This document shows positions 9,550 to 19,404 of a DNA stretch of 64,000 nt, one piece after another. The stretch is taken from positions 32,683-96,682 of the forward strand of contig JACQXB010000009.1 of NCBI GenBank assembly GCA_016208965.1, written 5' to 3'. The notes beneath the pieces were generated by a model, which worked only from the letters and a program-made list of their open reading frames with translations, did not search any database and was not told where the DNA came from. Both the position numbers and the translations under genes were made by a program. The stretch's first letter is position 1; each line of letters begins with the position of its first letter. This stretch comes from Nitrospirota bacterium (lineage in GTDB: Bacteria; Nitrospirota; Thermodesulfovibrionia; UBA6902; DSMQ01).

Positions 9550-9795
9550 ATGGCTCAAAGCAGTAAAAGGAAACCTATTGGGAAGATGATAATAACAGGT
9601 ATTGTTTCAATAGCGCTTTATGCAGCACTGCTTCTCAATCAAGATATTATTAACAGCTATTTTGGAAAGGGTGGGGCATATGCCTTTCTACCGATTATAA
9701 CAGCATTCATCTTTTCCTTTTTCCATGGAAGTTTTACAAGCATCTTTTGGACAGTTTTAGGTGTAGAGGCAAAAAAGAAGAAGGAGGTCAAATAA
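9550..9795 (+). CDS. Small membrane protein (two TM segments)
   Basis: Good RBS (aaggaggaaag), hydrophobic segments, tight operon spacing. Confidence 0.65.
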   Translation: MAQSSKRKPIGKMIITGIVSIALYAALLLNQDIINSYFGKGGAYAFLPIITAFIFSFFHGSFTSIFWTVLGVEAKKKKEVK

Positions 9796-9796
9796 C

Positions 9797-10885
9797 ATGC
9801 ACGACATAGTTAATGCAGCGGCTAATTTCATCAACCTTGATGCAATTAATATTGTCTATCTCTTTCTCGTCGGATTCGTCGGAGGACTTGTGAGCGGGTT
9901 CATAGGCTCAGGCGGAGCTTTTGTGCTTACACCGGGCATGATGAGTCTGGGGGTACCGGGTCTTGTGGCAGTAGCAAGCAATATGTGCCACAAATTTCCT
10001 AAGGCGCTTGTTGGTGCAATAAAGCGCGCTAAATACGGGCAGGTTGACGTTAAGCTTGGTTTAATAATGGGTATTTCTGCAGAGGCAGGGGTCCTTTACG
10101 GCGCACATATACAGGAGAACATTAAGAAGGCATTTGGAGATGCAGGCTCTAACCTTTATGTAAGCGCTGCCTTTGTAGTTATTCTTGCAATCGTAGGAGG
10201 TTTTGTACTAAGAGATGCTTTAAAGACTTACAGGTCGGGAAACACACATGAAGAAGAAAAGGTCACAAAGCTTGCTCGCTGGGTTCAGTCTATAAATATA
10301 CCCAGAACAATGGTATACTTCAAGAGCTTAAATGCAAGAGTTTCAGTTCTTTTTACTATACCTCTCGGTTTTGCAACAGGAATGCTTGCTGCAACAATAG
10401 CTGTTGGCGGATTCATTGGCGTTCCATCAATGATTTATGTGCTTGGTGCACCAAGCCTGATGGCATCTGCAACTGAGTTGGTAATAGCCTTTGTCATGGG
10501 ATTAGGAGGTTCATTTAAATATGCAATGAGTGGGCTTGTTGACATCCGCCTTGCCATGATTATACTCGCTGGTTCTTTATTTGGCATCCAGCTTGGTGCG
10601 ATTGGAACAACCTATGTAAAACCTTATATGATAAAACTCGTAATGGGGCTTATTATGGTGATTGTCCTCTTCAGCCGTGCATTGATGGTTCCGGTGTATA
10701 TGTCACAACTCGGGCTGATGCAGCCACTTGCCGAGGAGACCGTTAAGGTGCTAAAGAGCACCAGTTTTGCTATAATGATACTGGCTCTGCTCATCGGTGC
10801 ATTTATTGTCCTGAAGGCAATGTGGCAGGGAATCAGGGTAGAGCGAAAAATGGCCAAAGAAGTTCTGAAACACAGTGAGGTGTAG
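9797..10885 (+). CDS. TauE/SafE-family permease
   Basis: FVGGLVSGFIGSGGAFVLTPGMMSLGVPG motif repeated in the second half. Confidence 0.9.
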   Translation: MHDIVNAAANFINLDAINIVYLFLVGFVGGLVSGFIGSGGAFVLTPGMMSLGVPGLVAVASNMCHKFPKALVGAIKRAKYGQVDVKLGLIMGISAEAGVLYGAHIQENIKKAFGDAGSNLYVSAAFVVILAIVGGFVLRDALKTYRSGNTHEEEKVTKLARWVQSINIPRTMVYFKSLNARVSVLFTIPLGFATGMLAATIAVGGFIGVPSMIYVLGAPSLMASATELVIAFVMGLGGSFKYAMSGLVDIRLAMIILAGSLFGIQLGAIGTTYVKPYMIKLVMGLIMVIVLFSRALMVPVYMSQLGLMQPLAEETVKVLKSTSFAIMILALLIGAFIVLKAMWQGIRVERKMAKEVLKHSEV

Positions 10886-10887
10886 CT

Positions 10888-11742
10888 ATGGGAAGATATA
10901 GAAAGATACTGGTTGCAGTTGATAGTTCTGAGTCGAGTCTTCATGCATTGAAGGAATCCTTCAAGCTTGCTATGAATGAAGGAAGCTGGATAACGGTTGT
11001 TTCAGTTGTGCCTCCGTATACAGGAGACCTTGATTTAGTTGCGGTAGGGAATATTATGGCATCCATGAGAAAGCCCTGTGAAGAGGCACTTAGGAAAGCT
11101 CAGGAGATAGCAACGGCAGAGAGGGCATCAATAAAGACTGCATGTGAAGAAGGCGAGCCGCATAGTGCAATAGTTGACCTTGCCCAGGCAGAAAATTTTG
11201 ATTTAATAGTAATGGGGAGAAGAGGACTCGGGCGTATTGAAAAAATTCTTGTTGGGAGTGTAACCACAAGGGTTATTGGCTATAGCCCCATAGATGTAAT
11301 CGTTGTTCCGAGGGATACAGAGGTTGGCTGGCAGAATGTCCTTCTTACAACTGACGGCTCAAAATACAGTGAGGCAGCCTCAAAGAAGGCAATAGACCTT
11401 GCAAAATCCTATGGAGGAGTATTAAAGATTCTTTCTGTAGTGGATGTTCCCCCGGAGTTTTATGCAGAATCTCCAAAGACCGTTGATGATATGATTAACA
11501 AGGCAAAGGGATATGTTGAGGTTGTAAAGAAACAAGCGGAGGCAGCAAGGGTTAAGGCAGAGACCTTTGTGAGAGAAGGAGAGGCTTATCAGGTAATAAC
11601 CAATATCGCAAAAGAACAAAATGCAGGTATTATTATAATGGGTTCACACGGAAGGACTGGATTAAAAAGACTCCTCATGGGAAGCGTCACAGAAAGGGTC
11701 ATCGGACATTCCCCATGCCCTGTGCTTGTGGTTAAGGCGTAA
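10888..11742 (+). CDS. Universal stress protein, tandem UspA domains
   Basis: Two copies of ILVAVDSSESS / VLLTTDGSKYSEAA and GxxGxxxxLxGSVTxRVI. Confidence 0.93.
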   Translation: MGRYRKILVAVDSSESSLHALKESFKLAMNEGSWITVVSVVPPYTGDLDLVAVGNIMASMRKPCEEALRKAQEIATAERASIKTACEEGEPHSAIVDLAQAENFDLIVMGRRGLGRIEKILVGSVTTRVIGYSPIDVIVVPRDTEVGWQNVLLTTDGSKYSEAASKKAIDLAKSYGGVLKILSVVDVPPEFYAESPKTVDDMINKAKGYVEVVKKQAEAARVKAETFVREGEAYQVITNIAKEQNAGIIIMGSHGRTGLKRLLMGSVTERVIGHSPCPVLVVKA

Positions 11743-12054
11743 GATTAAGCTGGAAGCCTGTCTTTTTTACAAAATCTAAATTGCCCTGCTTTTCGTTGTC
11801 TTTTATTAGCTTACACTTGAGTTTTTTTCTCTTTAATCCAAATAATGCATTTAGGAAACCACAGAGAACGCAGAGGTTTTTCTTAAATTAAATATTCTCT
11901 CTGTGTTACTCATTTTTTTCTCTGTGTTCTTGGTGGGTAATTGCATTTTCTGGGTTAATAGCTTCCTTCAACTTTTTTGCGAATGAACCTAAATTTTCAT
12001 GCCAAGAGCAAAAATCCTATTAAAAGCATTTATAATCTAATAGAATTTTTTTAA

Positions 12055-12083
12055 TTGACATCATCATATCATTATAATATTAT
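12055..12083 (+). promoter_or_regulatory. Sigma-70-like promoter TTGACA-17-TATTAT
   Basis: TTGACA at 12055-12060, 17-bp spacer, TATTAT at 12078-12083, before the GntR-family gene. Confidence 0.6.
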
Positions 12084-12089
12084 ATTGTT

Positions 12090-12848
12090 GTGCACAATGA
12101 AGCCACATCCCTGCAAGATAAAACAATAGACAGGTTCACTCAGGAAAAGCTCTATATTCAGCTTATGAGGATATTTCTGGAGGAAATAACATCAGGTATA
12201 TGGCAATTGGGACAGCAGATTCCAACAGAAGAAGAACTCTGCAAAAAATTCAATGTCAGCAAGATAACAGTTAGACAGGCAATAAATAATCTTGTCTCTG
12301 ATGGTTACCTGTTAAAGATTCAGGGTAAGGGGACATTTGTTAGTTCTGTCCTGCCTGTTGTGGGACTTGTCATGAAGACAAGGCTTACTGAAGAGATGTT
12401 TGGAAAAGAAGTGTACCTGAAAAGAGAGGTATTATTTAAAGGTATAAAAGACCCTCTTTCGGATATAACGACCCATTTAAAAACTGATGACAGGATATAT
12501 TACATCCTTAGCAAAAAGACAGGTAACGGGGAAACTGCATATATTGAGGAGGCATTTATTCCTTACAATATGCTCCCTTATATAGAGAAGCTTGACATCA
12601 CCCACAGTTCCATTTACTCAGTTCTTCAGGAAAGAGGAGTTAAAAAGATATTCAAGATGATACAGACCATTGAGGTTGCGCAGGCATTGGGAGATTCGGC
12701 AAAGAATCTTGGCGTGGACAAAGGCTCTCCTGTGCTTGTTGTTCACAGACTTTTTTTCAGCTCTGATAACACGCCCGTTGCTTATACAAAGATTCAAGGC
12801 AGAAGTGACAGATATAAATTTCAAACAGAATTTGAGAGGATTAGGTAA
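12090..12848 (+). CDS. GntR/HutC-family transcriptional regulator (UTRA effector domain)
   Basis: QQIPTEEELCKKFNVSKITVRQAINNLVSDGYLLKIQGKGTFVS wHTH plus UTRA-like C-terminus. Confidence 0.9.
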   Translation: MHNEATSLQDKTIDRFTQEKLYIQLMRIFLEEITSGIWQLGQQIPTEEELCKKFNVSKITVRQAINNLVSDGYLLKIQGKGTFVSSVLPVVGLVMKTRLTEEMFGKEVYLKREVLFKGIKDPLSDITTHLKTDDRIYYILSKKTGNGETAYIEEAFIPYNMLPYIEKLDITHSSIYSVLQERGVKKIFKMIQTIEVAQALGDSAKNLGVDKGSPVLVVHRLFFSSDNTPVAYTKIQGRSDRYKFQTEFERIR

Positions 12849-12940
12849 AGACTGTGTTAGTGAACGGTATCAGTGTCGGTGAATGATGTATTTTTTTTAC
12901 TGACACAAATCACTGACACAGGCACTAAATAAAGGAGGAG

Positions 12941-13462
12941 GTGTTTATGTTGAATAACAAAAAGGTCAAAGACTTAATGGTTTCTATTTCAGATTATCCG
13001 CATATGAAACAAGATGATTCTGTAAAAGATGCTTTCTTTATCCTAAGAAAAAATTTTAAAGAAGGCAGAGGTTACCGCAGTATCCTTGTGTTAAATGAAG
13101 AAAATCAATTAAGGGGATTATTGTCAATGAGAGATTTGATTAGGGCAGTAGAACCGCGATTCTTAAAAATGTCACAGCCGCCTTCTTATCAGGGGCCTAC
13201 TCAGGAATATCCTGCCTTAACCCTCATCTGGCAGGAGTTATTCTCTAAGGAGTGTAAGGAGGAAGCCAGAAAACCAGTTAAAGACATTATGACCCCTGTT
13301 AAACCTGCTGTTACACCTGATGATCCGATAGCTAAGGTTGTATATTTAATGGTAGAAACTAATTCCCGTGTTATTCCTGTAATTGATAATGATAAGGTGG
13401 TAGGGGTTGTCCGCCTTGTAGATGTTTTTAATGAAATCGCCAGTGTAGTTCTTGAAGATTAA
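12941..13462 (+). CDS. CBS-domain pair protein
   Basis: VKDIMTPVKPAVTPDDPIAKVVYLMVETNSRVIPVIDNDKVVGVVRLVDVF. Confidence 0.88.
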   Translation: MFMLNNKKVKDLMVSISDYPHMKQDDSVKDAFFILRKNFKEGRGYRSILVLNEENQLRGLLSMRDLIRAVEPRFLKMSQPPSYQGPTQEYPALTLIWQELFSKECKEEARKPVKDIMTPVKPAVTPDDPIAKVVYLMVETNSRVIPVIDNDKVVGVVRLVDVFNEIASVVLED

Positions 13463-13485
13463 ATCTAAGTTAATACTACGGAGGG

Positions 13486-14986
13486 GTGACAATGACAAAT
13501 GAAGCAGGACAAAAGGAGGTACACATGACTCCTGAAAAATCTAAGTTTGACTGGAAACGAGTATTTTTTATCTTACTGGGATTGGCATTATTCTTTTGGA
13601 TTTATTTTATGCCGCAGTGGAAGGACGCTGTTGACCCTACCGGGAAAGCGTTTCCTTTATCACCGGAGGGAAAGGGAGCAATTGCCCTATTTTTGATGGG
13701 CAGGCATCTGGTGGGTATTTGAGGTTGTGCCTATTGGCGTTACATCTCTTGCCATAGGCGTTTTTCAGGCACTGTTCAGCATCCGTTCTGCAAAGGATGC
13801 ATTTAAAGACTTTATGGACCCTTCTGTTATGTTTATATTTGGCTCTGTGATTGTGGGGCTGGCATTTACAAAAACAGGTCTCACAAAACGTATTGCTTAT
13901 AAGATGCTGGAAGTCGTAGGGGAAAAGACAAGCATGATTATGTTAGGGGCGCTTGTCGTTACCGCAGGACTTGCCCATTTTATGGCGCATACAGCAGCAG
14001 CAGCAGCTACAGTATTCCCTATACTTTTGGCAATTAATGCCCTCTATGGAGAAGGTGATAAACCCACAAAATTCGGTCGGTCACTCTTTATAGGTATGGC
14101 TTATGCAGCAGGTGCAGGTAGTATTGTAACAATTCTCGGCTCTGCCCGTGCACTAGCAGCAGCCGGTATGTTTAAAGAATTCACAGGGGCAGATATAAGC
14201 TTTTTTGAACTGACCAAATATATGTTCCCAATAGGATGGGGAATGGTTTTCCTTATATGGGTGATATTAATGTTTCTCTCCAGACCTGAAAAAAAGGTAA
14301 TCCCCGGTTTAAAAGATAAGGTGAAACAGCTTTCAAAACAGCTTGGGCCACTTACAAGAGATGAGAAATTTGTTATTGTTTGTGTAATCGGAGTGGTTAT
14401 CACCATGTCCCTGCAATCCGTTATTCCGGTATTAAAGGCGCAGGACAGGTCAGCCATTATGCTTGTATCAACGCTTTTGTTCTTTTTATTCAGGGTACTA
14501 ACAGTCAAAGAGCTTGAAGATATACCATGGAACATCATCCTTCTCTTTAGCGGTGCAATGAGCATAGGTTTCTGTTTATGGAAAACAGGCGCTGCACAGT
14601 GGATGGCTGTTAATTGGCTCATCATATTTCAAAAGGCACATTGGCTTGTATTTGTCCTGAGCATCGCAACATTCGTATTGCTTATGACCAATTTCATAAT
14701 GAACGTTGCAGCGATAGCGATATCTCTGCCCGTCTCTCTCGTTATAGCTAAATATCTTGGTGTCTCGCCTGAGGTTGTTTTATACGCATCACTGGTAACA
14801 GCAGGAATGCCCTTCTTGCTATTAATTGGCGCTGCACCAAACGCCATTGCTTATGAGTCTAAACAATTTACCACTGGACAGTTTTTTGGCTATGGCATAC
14901 CAAGTAGTGTGATTTTGATTATTGTTCTTGGAATAGCGATACTGACAATTTGGCCGCTGACGGGGATGCCGATATTGATTAAGTGA
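13486..14986 (+). pseudogene. SLC13/DASS-family sodium:anion symporter, interrupted by one frameshift near 13698-13700
   Basis: Two ORFs (13486-13722, 13727-14986); deleting one G of GGG restores ALFLMAGIWWVFEVVPIGVTSLAIG; total length is 3n+1. Confidence 0.85.
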
Positions 14987-15031
14987 ATAGTCGTTAGTGA
15001 ACAGTGAACAGTGACGCACTCATAAAAAGTC

Positions 15032-15174
15032 GTCATTCCCGCCCCGTATCAAAGTACGGGATAAACTCCGGCGGGAATCCAGACGCCGTCCCTGTGAAAA
15101 CAGGGAGCTATATAAGGAATTGGATTCCCGTTTACACGGGAAACCCTGGATTCCCATTTTCATGGGAATGACAG
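15032..15174. repeat. Intergenic palindromic repeat, GTCATTCC...GGAATGAC family
   Basis: cgtcattcccgcc...ggcgggaatcc...ggattcccgtttacacgggaa...ggattcccattttcatgggaatgacag. Confidence 0.85.
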
Positions 15175-15223
15175 AAAAGCGGTTTTTCAGAGTTTTTACG
15201 AGACCGTGAATAGTGGAGATTAA

Positions 15224-15940
15224 ATGGTATTTGAATATATATTGAAAAGATATTTCGACAGAGTCTACACCGAAGCTGACTTTGTAAAAAGGACATCCGA
15301 GGCATTAAGTAAATTAGGGTTTAATGCTGATAACAGCATTGCCTCTGTCTGTATCTGCAGGGATGAGATTTCTCAAGCCATGCCGGCTCTTATTGATGTA
15401 TGGGGGGAGGCGTTTAATCTTTCAAGCCTTGCCGGGATGTTCTTTGCCGGGCAGACCGGACTGGCTGCTGCAATGCACCATTCTCCAATTGCTGACGGGA
15501 AGGAAAGATATGTCTTTTATGCTGTGCCTCATATAGCAATTGATGCCGAAGGACATTTGGGTGCCTGTAAACGAACAGGTAGAAAAGAGGAATCTACAGC
15601 CTGCGGAGCCCTCAACGCCTTTCAAAAGGAACTATCTCAGGGCAAACTGAATCTCTCAATGGATGAGATAGACATTGAGCAGAGTCTTCTTAAAAGACGG
15701 CTATTAAGGGAAATCCCCTATGGCCATGTCCCTGACCTTCTTGAACTGACAAAGATAACTCAAAAAGTTGTTCAGAAGGATATAGAGTATGCCCTTAACA
15801 CAATAGTTGACAGGAGGAAGAGTGATTATGCGGTGATCTCAGGCATCCAGATACATGGGCCGGAGCGCAATTATGTCTGGGTTGTCTCCTGTTATGCTGT
15901 TGTGAATGAAGTGATGGAGAAAATAGTATTTAGTGAATAG
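15224..15940 (+). CDS. LCIB-type (limiting-CO2-inducible B) beta-carbonic anhydrase-like protein
   Basis: CRDEI, SLAGMFFAGQTGLAAAMHH, PHIAIDAEGHLGACKRTGR, STACGA match the conserved LCIB-family blocks as I know them. Confidence 0.78.
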   Translation: MVFEYILKRYFDRVYTEADFVKRTSEALSKLGFNADNSIASVCICRDEISQAMPALIDVWGEAFNLSSLAGMFFAGQTGLAAAMHHSPIADGKERYVFYAVPHIAIDAEGHLGACKRTGRKEESTACGALNAFQKELSQGKLNLSMDEIDIEQSLLKRRLLREIPYGHVPDLLELTKITQKVVQKDIEYALNTIVDRRKSDYAVISGIQIHGPERNYVWVVSCYAVVNEVMEKIVFSE

Positions 15941-16011
15941 TGAATAGTATTTAGTATTTAGTAAAAAACAATTTACTTCTCCTGCTATTCACTAACGACT
16001 ATTCACTATAA
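15926..16011. repeat. Inverted pair of AGTGAAT-type heptamer arrays
   Basis: tagtgaatagtgaatag ... ctattcactaacgactattcact. Confidence 0.8.
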
Positions 16012-16029
16012 AAAAGGAGGACTTAACCT

Positions 16030-17319
16030 ATGATGACCATGGTCGCAGTTGTTTTTGTGTTAGCCTACACAATGATAGCTCTGGAGCACCCCATCAAAAT
16101 CAACAAGTCCGCCACAGCCCTGCTCGCCACGGGACTGATGTGGACACTTTACTCCTTTGCAAGCCCTCTCGGTGTTGAAGGCGTAATCCACCAGCTTACT
16201 GAAAAATTGGCTGAAACAGCGGCCATCGTATTCTTCCTTATCTGCGCTATGACCATCGTAGAAGTGACCGACTCACACGGCGGTTTTGAGGTCATCACCT
16301 CACGCATCAAGGCTACAAAACTGATAAGCCTACTCTGGATAATCGGCTTCATCACCTTCTACCTGTCTTCAATCCTCGACAATATGACCACCACAATCGT
16401 GATGGTAGCTTTAATGAAGCGGTTGCTTAAAGACCATAAACAACGTCTCTTTTTCGCAGGCATTATTGTTATTGCCGCCAATGCCGGCGGCGCATGGAGC
16501 CCAATCGGCGATGTGACTACTACCATGCTCTGGATAGGCGGACAGATCACGACGGCAAATATCATTAAGGGGGTCTGGATTGCTTCTACGATTAATTTAT
16601 TGGTTCCTCTTATCATAGCCACTGTTTTCTTTAAGTTCCTTAAGGGCGACGTTGTGCCTCCGGACAAAGTTAAAAATGGCGTCACCAACACCTCGCAGTT
16701 TGAAAAAAACCTCATGTTCTTTATGGGCATGGGTTCTTTAATCTTTGTTCCGATATTCAAGGCAGTTACGCATCTGCCCCCATACCTCGGCATTTTATTT
16801 GCCCTCGGTGTGCTTTGGATGGTTGGTAATATCCTGCATCGCAACAAGCCTGCGGACGAGAAGGAACACCTCACTCTGACCAAAGCGCTCAGGCGTATTG
16901 ATATGGCATCAGTGGTCTTCTTTATCGGTATCCTGCTTGCCGTGGCTACCCTGTCTGCAAATGGCATGCTCCCTGCATTGGCTAAGTGGCTCGATATTAA
17001 GCTCGGAAACCAAGCTCTGATCGTAATTATCATTGGTCTTGTTTCCGCCATCGTGGATAATATTCCTTTGGTGGCTGCTTCTATGGGCATGTATCCGCTT
17101 TCCCAATTCCCTACAGACTCCTTTCTTTGGGAGTTCATGGCATACTGCGCAGGCACCGGTGGTTCAATCCTGATAATCGGTTCTGCTGCGGGCGTGGCTG
17201 CCATGGGGCTTGAAAAGATAGAGTTCTTCTGGTATGCCAGGCGCATTGGGCCGCTTGCCTTTGCCGGGTATTTTGCCGGTGTGGCGGCATACATCATTCA
17301 GTACAATCTGCTGCACTGA
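16030..17319 (+). CDS. NhaD-type Na+/H+ antiporter-like protein
   Basis: 429 aa polytopic; LEHPIKINKSATALLATG, DNMTTTIVMVALM, NAGGAWSPIGDVTTTMLWIGGQ. Confidence 0.85.
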   Translation: MMTMVAVVFVLAYTMIALEHPIKINKSATALLATGLMWTLYSFASPLGVEGVIHQLTEKLAETAAIVFFLICAMTIVEVTDSHGGFEVITSRIKATKLISLLWIIGFITFYLSSILDNMTTTIVMVALMKRLLKDHKQRLFFAGIIVIAANAGGAWSPIGDVTTTMLWIGGQITTANIIKGVWIASTINLLVPLIIATVFFKFLKGDVVPPDKVKNGVTNTSQFEKNLMFFMGMGSLIFVPIFKAVTHLPPYLGILFALGVLWMVGNILHRNKPADEKEHLTLTKALRRIDMASVVFFIGILLAVATLSANGMLPALAKWLDIKLGNQALIVIIIGLVSAIVDNIPLVAASMGMYPLSQFPTDSFLWEFMAYCAGTGGSILIIGSAAGVAAMGLEKIEFFWYARRIGPLAFAGYFAGVAAYIIQYNLLH

Positions 17320-17360
17320 CAGTAAAAACTAAGGGAGTATGAAAATATTATCAATAAAAT

Positions 17361-17466
17361 CCCTCCTTCCCTCCCTTTGCTAAAGGGAGGATATGTTTTT
17401 CCCCTCTATTAAGAGGGGATTAAGGGGTGTGTTACCCCTCTTTTCCAAAGAGGAGTAAGGGGAGAT
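17361..17466. repeat. CCCCCTTTG/CAAAGGGGG-type palindromic repeat
   Basis: tccctttgctaaagggagg...cccctctattaagaggggattaagggg...ccctcttttccaaagagg. Confidence 0.8.
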
Positions 17467-17604
17467 TTTCTAAGAAAGTGTATTTTCGGGTCAATCACAA
17501 GGAACCAATAACATAGAATTTAAGAAACGCAACACCATGAGTCATGGCGCTATTTAATTAACACTTGAGAAAAAACACCCCGAACTATTAAACTTTAGCC
17601 GGAT

Positions 17605-19071
17605 ATGAAAATACGCGAAAAACTTCTCCTTGCCTTTGGGTTTTATATGTTTCTTGCCGTATTGGGAGGGCTTTTCACATATAATGAACTGCGTACAATT
17701 ACAAAAAGATTAATCTTTGTTGAAATAGCGGATGATATAACCAACACCTTCCTTGAGGTAAGAAGACATGAAAAAAATTTCCTGCTGTTTAAGGATAAAG
17801 ACAGCCTGCCAGAGCTTAAAAACAATCTTGGGATATTTAAAAAGAATATAGATAGCATTGAGATTGAAATAGTAAAGGAATTAGGTAGAAGTAACTATGA
17901 GATGATGAAAAAGGCAATAGCTGAATATGAACATATGGTTAATAAAGTAGCAGAAGACTTCAAACTGCAGGATTCTATAGATACAATGAGGCTAAGGGCC
18001 CGGGAAATACAGTCTTTTACCGAGACCTTTTCAAAGAAAGAAAGAGCAGATATAAACAAAAGGCTAAAATTGTCCTTCAACCTGCTTTCATTTGCACTTC
18101 TAACAGTTATAATACTGGGTGCAATTGTAAATATAAAACTTGCAAGGGGTATCGCAACACCGATAAGAAGGCTTGAAGAAATAACTAAAAAAATCGCAGC
18201 AGGAGACTTCTCGGTGCGTATTGAGATTAAGGGAAAGGATGAGATTGCATCTTTAGAGTCATCAGTTAATATAATGGAGGACAGGCTTCAGGATACAATG
18301 AGGGCTTTTGAATTTGCAATAGAAAGACTGCACGAGAAACAGGCACAACTTGTGGAGACTGAAAAACTTGCCACTCTTGGAAAATTTGCTGCGGGTGTAG
18401 CACATGAAATCAATAATCCCCTTGCCATAATAAATGAAAAGGCAGGTCTAATAAAAGATGTTATTGAATTATCTGCTGACTTTCCGAATAGAGATAAATT
18501 TTTAAATATACTTAATTCAATCTCTGATAGTGTAAATCGCTGCCGGGTTATTACACATCGGATACTTGGATTTGCAAGGAAAACAGATGTTGCCACAGAG
18601 ACCATTAACCTGAATAATCTTATCGGAGAGGTTCTGGAATTCATAGAAAAAGAACTTTTGTTTAAAAGTATTCACCTTGAAATAAATTTAGCGGAAAATC
18701 TTCCGGAATTAGAGGGTGACACAGTCCAGCTTGAACAGGTATTTCTGAACATCATAAAAAACGCAATTGACGCAGTGGAAAAAGGAGGGTTAATTAAAAT
18801 TTCCACTAATATTAAAAATGAAAATACTGTCAGGGCATTTATTGAAGACAATGGACATGGGATACCGGAGGGAATACTGAAGCATATCTTTGAACCTTTC
18901 TTTACAACTAAGGTGAGAGGAAAAGGAACAGGGCTCGGTCTTTCAATAACATACGGTATTATAAAACGGTTAGGCGGAGATATACTTGTCAAAAGCGAGG
19001 TAAATAAGGGGACGACTTTTACTGTGGAGATACCGGTAAAATCTGACCTGCCCAAAGAGGTTAATATATGA
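17605..19071 (+). CDS. Sensor histidine kinase (HAMP, HisKA, HATPase)
   Basis: GVAHEINNPLAIINEKAGLI, DNGHGIP, GTGLGLSITYGII. Confidence 0.95.
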   Translation: MKIREKLLLAFGFYMFLAVLGGLFTYNELRTITKRLIFVEIADDITNTFLEVRRHEKNFLLFKDKDSLPELKNNLGIFKKNIDSIEIEIVKELGRSNYEMMKKAIAEYEHMVNKVAEDFKLQDSIDTMRLRAREIQSFTETFSKKERADINKRLKLSFNLLSFALLTVIILGAIVNIKLARGIATPIRRLEEITKKIAAGDFSVRIEIKGKDEIASLESSVNIMEDRLQDTMRAFEFAIERLHEKQAQLVETEKLATLGKFAAGVAHEINNPLAIINEKAGLIKDVIELSADFPNRDKFLNILNSISDSVNRCRVITHRILGFARKTDVATETINLNNLIGEVLEFIEKELLFKSIHLEINLAENLPELEGDTVQLEQVFLNIIKNAIDAVEKGGLIKISTNIKNENTVRAFIEDNGHGIPEGILKHIFEPFFTTKVRGKGTGLGLSITYGIIKRLGGDILVKSEVNKGTTFTVEIPVKSDLPKEVNI

Positions 19072-19399
19072 CATCTGCAAAGATACTTATAGTAGATGAC
19101 GAGGTGGAATTTGCATCCGTCCTTGCAGAACGACTTCAGCTGCGTGGTTATGATGCAAAGGCGGTATACTGCGCTGAAGATAGCTTTGCTATTGCCAAAA
19201 GCGACCCCCCTGATGTGATATTGCTTGACCTAAAAATGCCGGGGATGAGCGGGATAGAAATACTCATGACCATGATTTGCTGGTTGCAAAAATCAAAGAA
19301 GCATTTATGGAAAAGGTTGAAAGGGCAATGACAGCAATTACATTTGCAGAAGAAGGAGATTTTAATACCGCACAGAAGATAATAAAAAAAGAGGAATAA
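19068..19399 (+). pseudogene. Response regulator receiver with internal deletion and frameshift; C-terminal FAE-GDF-NTA motif
   Basis: Receiver ends after MPGMSGIEILM; other frame gives HDHDLLVAKIKEAFMEKVERAMTAITFAEEGDFNTAQKIIKKEE*. Confidence 0.75.
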
Positions 19400-19404
19400 C
19401 CATC

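Noticed and set aside
14101-14625. 174-aa minus ORF in the DASS gene
   Set aside because: Antisense to conserved symporter sequence.
16359-17297. 312-aa minus-strand ORF opposite the NhaD-like gene
   Set aside because: Antisense shadow of a clearly coding antiporter; no RBS or recognisable domain.
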